Source: Mycobacterium heidelbergense
GTDB lineage: Bacteria > Actinomycetota > Actinomycetes > Mycobacteriales > Mycobacteriaceae
Assembly: GCF_010730745.1 (NCBI RefSeq)
Contig: NZ_AP022615.1
Span: 186,001 to 250,000, forward strand
DNA length: 64,000 nucleotides
Reading direction: 5' to 3'
The position numbers and the translations under genes were made by a program. This document shows, in pieces, positions 1 to 8,213 of the stretch. The first letter of the stretch is position 1. Every line of letters begins with the position of its first letter. The notes under the pieces were generated by a model. That model was not told the origin of the DNA and did not search any database. It worked only from the letters and a program-made list of their open reading frames with translations.

Positions 1-267
1 CGGCGCGCTCTGCGGCGTCTTGAGCAGCACCGAGAGCTGGTCGATCACCTGGCGATGCTCGGCATGGGCGACGGCGATCAGCTTGCTGGCCGCGCCCAGG
101 GCCGGGTAGTACAGGTCGTCCTCGATGCGGAAATGGATGTCGAGCTCGATCAGCATCTCGTCGAAAAGGCCATGGCGCTCTTCGCTGTTCACCGGCGCCT
201 CGCTGACCTTGCGGCCGAGGCCCTTGATCACGACGTGGTGCTCTTTCAGTACGTCGTAGGCGTTCAC
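1..267 (-). CDS. Hemerythrin HHE domain protein (3' end cut by window edge)
   Basis: Only the first 89 codons are inside the window. The product begins VNAYDVLKEHHVVIKGL and continues with LDIHFRIEDDLYYPAL and AEHRQVIDQL. These are the spaced His/Glu helices of the hemerythrin HHE cation-binding fold, which carries a di-iron site and binds O2, NO or acts in iron/redox sensing. The GTG start overlaps the stop of the upstream Rieske gene by 4 bp (GTGA), so the two are surely co-transcribed and translationally coupled. Cytoplasmic: no signal or membrane segment is seen. Family assignment is firm; the precise role is unknown. Confidence 0.88.
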   Translation of the reverse strand, partial: MNAYDVLKEHHVVIKGLGRKVSEAPVNSEERHGLFDEMLIELDIHFRIEDDLYYPALGAASKLIAVAHAEHRQVIDQLSVLLKTPQSAP

Positions 268-1226
268 TGCGCTTCTCCCTTTCGACCCGCGGCGGGCTCC
301 TCCTCGCCGCGCACTTCGACCATTCCGTCGACCAACCTGGCCTCATACCGGGGCAGCGGGGCCGCCGACGGGCCGCGCAAAACCTCGCCCGACTCGGCGG
401 CGAACCACGATCCGTGCCACGGGCACACGACCCGGCCGCGATCCACCCAGCCGTCGGCCATCGGGGCCGCCAGGTGCGGGCAGAACTCGCCGAACGCCGA
501 CACCTCCCCGGGCTTGGTCTGGCACACCACCAGTCCCACGCCGTCGACCTCGACGCGCACCGGCTTTCCGTTCAGCGAGCTGGCGGGCAACACCGCCGTC
601 CACTCCTTGGTGCGCAGCCGCTCACCCGACCGGTCGATTCCGATCCCGGACTCGAAGACCAGGGCCCCGCCGAGGTAACTCCCGCCGAGGGTGATCGCGT
701 AGCCGAGCGCGGTCAGGACGATCCCGCGGCGATGGCGGCCCCGGTGGCGATCCCACCAGGACTGCGCGTAGAGCGCGGTCGCCGCCAGGTTCACCAGCCC
801 ATGCACCAGCCCCACCCGGCGGTCCTCCTCATGGGTGTGCTGCCAATCGGTGACGCCGGTGATGGCGGAGCCGACGCTGGCCAGGACCGCCAAGCCGAGG
901 GCGCGGGAGGCGAACCGCGACGCGTCGCGGACCTCGGTGGCCGGCCGGCCCGGCAGCACGCTGAGCGCGTCCAGCGCCACCGTCGTGCCGAGCGCCCCGC
1001 TCGTCAGGGAGGCCAGCGGCGGATGGACCGGGTGCCCCAGCCAGACGCCGTGCAGCGCGTTGGTGACGGTGTTGCGCGCGCCGCCCATCGCGTTGTAGCC
1101 GAAGCTGAGCAGGTGCTCCAGTCGATAGCTCGGCCGATCCAGCCACTCTTGCCGGCCGATCGCCGAGAGCACTCGCGGTCCGAGTTCGCGCAATCGACCA
1201 CCGGCACCCCGTGACCGATCAACCAT
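264..1226 (-). CDS. DUF2231 membrane domain fused to Rieske [2Fe-2S] domain
   Basis: A 320-residue protein. The N-terminal two thirds is a DUF2231-type domain with hydrophobic helices (HPVHPPLASLTSGALG; VGLVHGLVNLAATALYA). The C-terminal third is a Rieske domain with CPHLAAPMADGW and CPWHGSWF (about residues 249-271), giving the Cys-X-His and Cys-X2-His ligands of a [2Fe-2S] cluster. It probably transfers electrons at the membrane. ATG at 1226 is chosen because AGGAAGGG lies just upstream; a GTG at 1244 has no such site. It overlaps the downstream hemerythrin gene by 4 bp, so an O2- or redox-related module is likely. The physiological partner is not identifiable here. Confidence 0.85.
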   Translation of the reverse strand: MVDRSRGAGGRLRELGPRVLSAIGRQEWLDRPSYRLEHLLSFGYNAMGGARNTVTNALHGVWLGHPVHPPLASLTSGALGTTVALDALSVLPGRPATEVRDASRFASRALGLAVLASVGSAITGVTDWQHTHEEDRRVGLVHGLVNLAATALYAQSWWDRHRGRHRRGIVLTALGYAITLGGSYLGGALVFESGIGIDRSGERLRTKEWTAVLPASSLNGKPVRVEVDGVGLVVCQTKPGEVSAFGEFCPHLAAPMADGWVDRGRVVCPWHGSWFAAESGEVLRGPSAAPLPRYEARLVDGMVEVRGEEEPAAGRKGEAQ

Positions 1227-1494
1227 GACGCCGCCCTTCCTCACCTACAGAGCCACACGGCGGTAATCCACGCAAAATCGGCGATTACCCCTGCCTTACC
1301 GCGCGCTCACAGGCGCGGCAGGCCTAACGTGACCCACCGTAGCGGCGCCCCCTGGATCCTTAGTTGTGTGCCACCTGTGAATTAGCACAAAGCATTCTTG
1401 TAAGAACCTGGCAGTCGGTTTCGTGGCCGCGGGGGAGTGTCGGGCCACCGGAATCGAAATTGCCATTAGTCTCGGCTTCGTGTGCGGGGCTAGT

Positions 1495-2325
1495 GTGACC
1501 GGATACCGCCGATACGTCGCCATCGGTGACAGCCAGACCGAGGGCCTGTGGGACGGCGACGACGCCGTCGGCCTCCTCGGGTTTGCCGACCGGCTCGCCA
1601 CAGTCATCGACTCCCTCTATCCGGGTTTGCAGTACGCCAACCTGGCGATCCGGGGCAAGCGGATGGGCGACGTGCTCCGCGAGCAAGTGCCGCGGACCCT
1701 GGCGATGCGGCCCGACCTGATCACCGTGTGCGCGGGCATGAACGACGTCATCCAGCCGGGACGCTCGTTTGGGCGCGCCCTGATCGACCTCGAACACGTC
1801 CACGCCGCGCTGGCCGGATCGGGGGCGACGGTGGTGACGACGACCTTCCCGAACGTCGCACAATTCCTCCCGCTCGGCCGGATCGTGTCGTCGCGGCTCA
1901 CCCGCATCAACGACGCGATCGCCGCTGCCGCCGCCCGCTACGGGTTCAGGCTGGTCGACCTGTACGGCGCCGCCTCCATGCGCGACGTGGACACGTGGGC
2001 CGTCGACCGCGTCCACGCGTCCACCAAGGGCCACATCCTGTTCGCCGCCGCGGCCGCCGAGGCCCTGAATCTGCCTGGCAGCAACCATGATTGGGCCAAC
2101 GCCAGCGGCGACCCCATGTGGCTGTCATTCCCGTCCGGCGCGTACGAACAGCTGCGCTGGGCCCACGACAGTTTCGTCCCCTGGATCTGGCGCCGCCTGC
2201 GCGGACGGTCGTCGGCCGACGGGCGATCGCCCAAACGCCCGCTGCTGGAACCCCTCGGCGCGCCGCGGGAAAGCGACGACGTTGCGGCGCGGTTTGACGA
2301 CCGGTCGGGCATCCTTGACCCATGA
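1495..2325 (+). CDS. SGNH/GDSL hydrolase
   Basis: A 276-residue protein starting at a GTG that encodes VTGYRRYVAIGDSQTEG. GDSQTEG supplies block I with nucleophile Ser13, AGMNDVI is the GxND block, and VDRVHAS near residue 180 supplies the Asp-x-x-His pair, so the SGNH esterase triad looks complete. An in-frame GTG at 1423 would add 24 residues with little resemblance to the family. There is no clear signal peptide. The stop overlaps the next gene (dedA-like) in an ATGA junction, so the pair forms an operon. Substrate unknown: a lipid or carbohydrate ester is typical. Confidence 0.85.
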   Translation: MTGYRRYVAIGDSQTEGLWDGDDAVGLLGFADRLATVIDSLYPGLQYANLAIRGKRMGDVLREQVPRTLAMRPDLITVCAGMNDVIQPGRSFGRALIDLEHVHAALAGSGATVVTTTFPNVAQFLPLGRIVSSRLTRINDAIAAAAARYGFRLVDLYGAASMRDVDTWAVDRVHASTKGHILFAAAAAEALNLPGSNHDWANASGDPMWLSFPSGAYEQLRWAHDSFVPWIWRRLRGRSSADGRSPKRPLLEPLGAPRESDDVAARFDDRSGILDP

Positions 2326-2981
2326 ACGTCGAGGCCCTGCTGCAGTCGATCCCGCCGCTCGCGGTCTACCTCGTGGTCGGCGGCGTGGTCGGGATCGAGA
2401 GCCTGGGCATTCCCCTTCCCGGCGAGATCGTGCTCGTCAGCGCGGCGCTGATGTCGTCGCACCACGACCTGGCCGTCAATCCGCTCGGCGTCGGCGTCGC
2501 GGCGGTGATCGGCGCCATCGTCGGCGACTCGATCGGGTACACGGTCGGGCGCCGGTTCGGCATGCCGCTGTTCGACCGGCTTGGCCGGCGGTTCCCCAAA
2601 CACTTCGGCCCCGGACACGTCGCCCTGGCCGAAAAGTTGTTCAACCGCTGGGGGGTTCGGGCGGTCTTCTTCGGCCGCTTCATCGCGCTGCTGCGGATCT
2701 TCGCCGGCCCGCTCGCCGGGGCCCTGAAGATGCACTACCCGCGCTTCCTGGCCGCCAACGTGTCCGGCGCCATCTGCTGGGCGGGCGGCACCACCGCGCT
2801 GGTTTACTTCGCCGGCATGGCCGCCGAACGCTGGCTGGAGCGGTTCTCCTGGATCGGGCTGGTCATCGCGGTCGTGTGCGGGCTGGTCGCCGCGATCCTG
2901 TTGCGCGAACGCACCTCGCGGGCGATCGCCGAACTGGAGGCCGAGCACTACCGCAAGGCCGCCGCGGCCGACGTCGCGTGA
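2322..2981 (+). CDS. DedA-family (VTT domain) membrane protein
   Basis: A 219-residue polytopic membrane protein. It carries the DedA signature: an acidic re-entrant segment GIESLGIPLPGEIVLVSAA near residues 26-44, and FFGRFIALLRIFAGPLAG near residues 116-133. DedA proteins are thought to scramble or flip polar lipids and to support membrane potential. It begins inside the stop of the SGNH hydrolase gene (ATGA). The closest H37Rv counterpart by position is probably Rv2637 (dedA), which also lies next to an Rv2638-like STAS gene, as here. Confidence 0.9.
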   Translation: MNVEALLQSIPPLAVYLVVGGVVGIESLGIPLPGEIVLVSAALMSSHHDLAVNPLGVGVAAVIGAIVGDSIGYTVGRRFGMPLFDRLGRRFPKHFGPGHVALAEKLFNRWGVRAVFFGRFIALLRIFAGPLAGALKMHYPRFLAANVSGAICWAGGTTALVYFAGMAAERWLERFSWIGLVIAVVCGLVAAILLRERTSRAIAELEAEHYRKAAAADVA

Positions 2982-3000
2982 GGTCCCCGGGCCGGATGGG

Positions 3001-3621
3001 CTAGCCCGCCGCCTCGCCGACGTCCTCGGGCGCCACCGGGCGGTGCTGTTCGATCAGGGCGCTGGCCATCTTGCGGGCCCGCAGGGCGGCGTCCAGCTCG
3101 CCCACGGCCGCGAGAATGATGGCGCCCTTCATCAGGATGTGCCAGGACGAGGCGAAGTCCTCGACGTCGGTCAGCCCCGCCGCGAGGGCGCGGTGACGCA
3201 CGATGTCGCGGACGTGGTCGATGTGGGCGATGCTGGCCCGCCCAGCCGGGTGATCCGCCCCCAATTCGAGCAGCACGTTGATGAACGAGCAGCCTTCGTA
3301 ACGGTCGCGGAGCTGAAACCAGTCGTGCATGACGTCGAAGATCGCGAGCAACTGTTCCTCGGGCGTGTTGCCCCGCCGCCGTGACTGCTCCTCGATCAGG
3401 CCGTGCGTCCACAGCTCCTCGCGTCGCTGCAGCACGGCCAGCACGAGGTCGTTTTTGGTGGCGAAGTGACGGTAGAGGGTCGCCCTGGCCACGCCGGCCC
3501 TCTCGATCACCTCGTCGGTGCCGACCGCGCGGATCCCGCGCCGGCTGAACAGGTCGTACGCCGAGCTCAGGATGCGTTCACGGGCCGACGAAGCCGGCGT
3601 CGTGACATCATGGCTTGTCAT
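3001..3621 (-). CDS. TetR-family transcriptional regulator
   Basis: A 206-residue repressor. The N-terminal helix-turn-helix is RERILSSAYDLFSRRGIRAVGTDEVIERAGVARATLYRHFATKNDLV (first ~60 residues), the canonical TetR DNA-binding domain, followed by an all-helical ligand-binding half. ATG at 3621 (MTSHDVTTP) is preceded by AAGG at a suitable distance; upstream in-frame starts lack one. A perfect inverted repeat 36-53 bp upstream probably serves for autoregulation. Regulated partners may include the divergent STAS gene. The ligand is not predictable. Confidence 0.9.
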   Translation of the reverse strand: MTSHDVTTPASSARERILSSAYDLFSRRGIRAVGTDEVIERAGVARATLYRHFATKNDLVLAVLQRREELWTHGLIEEQSRRRGNTPEEQLLAIFDVMHDWFQLRDRYEGCSFINVLLELGADHPAGRASIAHIDHVRDIVRHRALAAGLTDVEDFASSWHILMKGAIILAAVGELDAALRARKMASALIEQHRPVAPEDVGEAAG

Positions 3622-3656
3622 AGCGAGCCTTACCATACTCTTAAGTGGCCACATGT

Positions 3657-3674
3657 AGACAGACCGCCCTGTCT
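3657..3674. promoter_or_regulatory. Inverted-repeat operator, probable TetR binding site
   Basis: AGACAG-6 nt-CTGTCT, a perfect 6-bp inverted repeat, lies between the TetR gene and the divergent STAS gene. Its size and symmetry fit TetR-family operators. Its placement just upstream of the repressor gene suggests autoregulation; control of the STAS gene on the other side is possible but unproven. Confidence 0.55.
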
Positions 3675-3779
3675 CGTTATACAAATGAGATTCGCGATTT
3701 GCGAAAGAAGTCGTCTTCAGACAGAAGGACGGGCGTCCATCCCCGGCGTCAGTAGCGCCGGTCGATTAGGGAGTCCACC

Positions 3780-4235
3780 ATGAGTCCGGTAATCGCTGAA
3801 CCCATGTCCAGCCCGCATTTGACGCTCAGCACGCGGCTCGTCTACGAGCTGGGCGACCCACACAGCACGCTGCGGGCGACCACCGACCGCGACGGCGCGG
3901 CGGTGCTCATCAACGCGGGCGGCGAAATCGACGCCTGCAACGAGCACACCTGGCGCCGGCTGGTCGGCGAGGCGGCCAACGTCGTCACTCCGCCGGGGCC
4001 CTTCGTGGTCGACGTCACGGGGCTCGATTTCATGGGCTGCTGCGCGTTCGCCGTGCTGGCCGACGAGGCGCGACGGTGTCGACAACGCGGCATCGACGTG
4101 CGTCTGGTGAGCCGCGAGCCGATCGTGGCCCGCATCGTCGACGCGTGCGGCCTCAACGGCATGCTGCCCATTTACCCGACCGCGGACGCCGCGCTCGCGA
4201 TGGCCGCTCGTCACGTCACCGCAAGCAGGCGGTAG
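3780..4235 (+). CDS. STAS-domain anti-anti-sigma-like protein (Rv2638-like)
   Basis: A 151-residue protein with one STAS domain from about residue 35 (AAVLINAGGEIDACN, FVVDVTGLDFMGCCAFAVLADEA). STAS anti-anti-sigma factors normally release a sigma factor by binding its anti-sigma when a conserved Ser in a DSSG-like loop is unphosphorylated. Here the loop reads GCCA, with Cys87-Cys88 in place of the Ser pair, so control by kinase phosphorylation at that site is not possible. No anti-sigma gene lies nearby. The start is ATG at 3780 with GGGAG upstream. Position next to dedA matches H37Rv Rv2638. Confidence 0.82.
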   Translation: MSPVIAEPMSSPHLTLSTRLVYELGDPHSTLRATTDRDGAAVLINAGGEIDACNEHTWRRLVGEAANVVTPPGPFVVDVTGLDFMGCCAFAVLADEARRCRQRGIDVRLVSREPIVARIVDACGLNGMLPIYPTADAALAMAARHVTASRR

Positions 4236-4290
4236 AGCCCGACGAGGGCGATCAAAACCATCTGGGAGAGCGGCACTTGCCCTCGGGGCG

Positions 4291-5082
4291 CTACTCGGGA
4301 AGGCCGAAGAGCTTGACGACGCCGTGATCGCGGCCGGCCGTGTAGCCCCCGTCGACGGCGATGGCCTGACCGCTGACGAACGAGGCGTCGGCGGACAGCA
4401 GGAACGCCGCCATGGCCGCGACCTCGTCCGGACGGCCGAGCCGTTGCAGCGCATGCTCCTTGGTGATCGAATCCAGCGGACCCTCCATCCCCGGCAGGCC
4501 GAAGACGCCCTGGGCCATGGGCGTTTCGATGAAGCCGGGGCAGATGGCGTTCGCCCGGATGCCGCTCGGCCCGTAGTCGAGCGCGATGTTCTTGGTGAGC
4601 AGCACGACGCCGCCCTTGGCCGCGTTGTAGGAGCTGCCGCCCGCGGTGCCCTCCAGCCCCTCGATGCTGGCGACGGTCACGATCTAGCCCCGCTCACCGT
4701 CGACTCGGGGTTGCTCGATCATCCTGGCCAGGGCCGCCTTGGCCACCAGGAACGTGCCGGTGAGGTTGATCCCGATCACCCGGTCCCATTCGGCGCGATC
4801 GAGCAGGTGGACGGGGCCGCCCCCGGCGACGCCGGCCGCGTGGAAGACGCCGTCGAGGCGCTCGGGCACGGCGGCCAGCACCGCGGCGACGGCGGCTTCG
4901 TCGGTCACGTCGGCGGTCACGAACCTGAAGTCGGGGCCGAGATCGGGCGGGGCGGCCAGGTCGGCGCCGACGACGCTGCCGCCGTCGGCCAGCAGGCGCT
5001 TCGCGGTGGCCAGGCCGATGCCCGACGCCGCACCCGTCACGACGAACGTGCGGGCGCGGGCGGCGTTGACCATGTCAGCCAT
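4291..5082 (-). pseudogene. Short-chain dehydrogenase/reductase broken by an in-frame TAG
   Basis: Two halves in one reading frame make a complete classical SDR of about 263 codons. The first half (5082-4687) has the TGAASGIG cofactor loop, ADVTDEAAV and HAAG. The second half (4680-4291) has VASIEG, the SSYNAAK catalytic Tyr-x3-Lys, NAICPGFIETPM and VSGQAIAVDGGY. They are split only by TAG at 4686-4684. The neighbouring codons read RG-stop-IVTVAS, where intact SDRs usually have a small residue such as Ser, so a single TCG-to-TAG change would explain it. Start is ATG at 5082 (MADMVNAAR); 5073 is an alternative. Sequencing error is possible. Confidence 0.85.
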
Positions 5083-5306
5083 GGTGGCACACCGCGGATC
5101 GGCCTTCCGGCCGCCCGGCCGAATCGAGTGGGCGCCCATGGCTTTGGCCGTGAGCCCACGGCGGCGGATCGGCCGGATTTTCCGCTCTGTGCGCACACGC
5201 AAAGCCGCTGGCGCACAATGTGTCCTGGACATCCGCGGGCACGGTGCGACGGGAGAGCCGCGACCGCGCGTCACGGAATGGAACACATCGCACCAGCGGA
5301 GGGACT

Positions 5307-6794
<1,488 letters not shown>

Positions 6795-6798
6795 GGAC

Positions 6799-7644
6799 CT
6801 ACAGGCGCCCCTCGACGCGCAGTTGCGGGTGCACCCAGTCGGGCGAGCGCCGCTCCTTGAACGCGCGGAAGCCCTCCCTGGCCTCGGCGTCGGACAGGCT
6901 GGCGGTCATGCCGATGCGGTCATAGAGGCCGAGGTAGCCGTCGATGCTGGACTTGATGACGCCGCGGGCGCGGGGCGCGGTCCGGCAGGCCTGCGCCAGT
7001 GCGTCTTTCGCCGCGGTGAGCAGGCTGTCGTGGGGCACCACACGGGTGACCAAACCCCAGTCGAGGGCCTCGGCCGCGGTCAGCACCCGGCCGGTGAACA
7101 TGAGGTCGCGGGTGCGCACCGGCCCGATCAGGCGGGCGAGCATCTGGCTGTAGTAGGTGTCGGCGTAGCCGCGGAACAGCTCGGGCACCCGGAAGGTCGC
7201 CCGCTCGCTCACCACGGACAGGTCGCTGCACAACGCGATCTGCATGCCGCCGCCCTGGCACAGCCCATTGACCGCGGAGACCACGGGCTTGGCCGAGGTC
7301 CGCACCGCGTCGAACGGCGTGACGTCCATGCCCAGCGCCGAGCCGAAGGTGATCCAGTCGTCGGCGCCTCCCCCGCCGCCCATGTCGCCCCCGGGCGCGA
7401 AGACGTCGCCGGTTCCGGTGATCAGCAGTCCGGCCAGATCCGGATCCTCGTTGAGACGTCCTACTGCGCAACGGATTCCGAAGTACATCGCGGGCGTCAT
7501 GGCGTTTTGCACGTCCGGGCGGTCGATGGTGCACACCGCGATCGGTCCCTGGCGCTCGAGCCTCAGGTACGGGGTGCCGAGCCAATCGCCTTCGGGTGGG
7601 CGCGGGCCGCTGTGCGGTGTCGCCTCGTGATTGCCTGCCATCAT
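6799..7644 (-). CDS. Enoyl-CoA hydratase/isomerase (crotonase) family protein
   Basis: A 281-residue crotonase-fold protein. It has the oxyanion-hole segments GDVFAPGGDMG and NGLCQGGGMQIALCSD and the conserved FRVPELFRG. In classical hydratases two Glu residues act together. Here the first is replaced by Gln (GGGMQIA instead of GGGCELA) while the second (VPE) remains, a pattern closer to isomerases or other crotonases than to a hydratase. It is convergent with the acyl-CoA ligase gene and upstream of a lipoprotein gene on the same strand (15-bp gap). Reaction and substrate cannot be fixed from sequence. Confidence 0.87.
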   Translation of the reverse strand: MMAGNHEATPHSGPRPPEGDWLGTPYLRLERQGPIAVCTIDRPDVQNAMTPAMYFGIRCAVGRLNEDPDLAGLLITGTGDVFAPGGDMGGGGGADDWITFGSALGMDVTPFDAVRTSAKPVVSAVNGLCQGGGMQIALCSDLSVVSERATFRVPELFRGYADTYYSQMLARLIGPVRTRDLMFTGRVLTAAEALDWGLVTRVVPHDSLLTAAKDALAQACRTAPRARGVIKSSIDGYLGLYDRIGMTASLSDAEAREGFRAFKERRSPDWVHPQLRVEGRL

Positions 7645-7658
7645 TCACCGTCCTTGAG

Positions 7659-8183
7659 TCAGCGCTGCTGGATTTCGTTGGCGATGTCGACCGGAACTAT
7701 CGAGCCGTCGGTCCGGTGGTCGGACGTGTCGCGGCATTCGCCGTCGACGTCGACCCACGCGTGGCCCTTGAGTGGGATTCCCGCGGGCGGACGCGGGGGC
7801 ACCGTGAGGATGATGTTGACGCCGCCCTTGCGCAGGGTGGGCGAGTGGGATGTGAAGTCGGAGTCGGTGCTCCAACCGTCGGCGACGAGCGCCTTGATCA
7901 CCGCTTGAGGATCGGCGGGTCCATTGTGCGGGACCCCGGCCACCCAGAACGAGACCTTCGCGGCCCCGCGAAATGGCGGCTCTCCCTGATCGTTACACGA
8001 TTCGTAACTGAACGTCGCCTCGGTCACCTGGCCATGCACGGCGTTGACGATGTCGCGGGCGGCGTCGACGACCTGGGCGCGGGCCTGTTGCGGCGAGATC
8101 GGGTGGCGCACCTCAGCACACCCGGACAGCGCCAGGCCGACGCTCACCGCCGCCGCGGCGATCCGTAACGACAGGTTCCACAC
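7659..8183 (-). CDS. Putative lipoprotein of unknown function
   Basis: A 174-residue protein with a short signal peptide ending in the lipobox LALSGCAE (Cys22), so it should be lipid-anchored outside the membrane. The mature part is a small mixed alpha/beta domain (VDAARDIVNAVHGQVTEATFSYESC; DPQAVIKALVADGW; GGVNIILTVPP) reminiscent of small mycobacterial lipoproteins, but I do not recognise a named family. The GTG start at 8183 has a good AGGAAG site. It sits 30 bp downstream of the large DUF1023 hydrolase gene and is probably in its operon, a pairing that may be functional. Confidence 0.78.
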   Translation of the reverse strand: MWNLSLRIAAAAVSVGLALSGCAEVRHPISPQQARAQVVDAARDIVNAVHGQVTEATFSYESCNDQGEPPFRGAAKVSFWVAGVPHNGPADPQAVIKALVADGWSTDSDFTSHSPTLRKGGVNIILTVPPRPPAGIPLKGHAWVDVDGECRDTSDHRTDGSIVPVDIANEIQQR

Positions 8184-8213
8184 TCGTCACTTCCTTTCAC
8201 CGTCGCGATGGCG

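Noticed and set aside
4684..4686. Recoding of the amber codon as pyrrolysine or selenocysteine
   Set aside because: TAG is not used for selenocysteine, no pyrrolysine machinery is known in mycobacteria, and a Ser-to-stop change is simpler.
5221..5231. TGTCCTGGACA palindrome before the acyl-CoA ligase gene
   Set aside because: The arms are only 5 bp and such dyads are frequent by chance in this composition.
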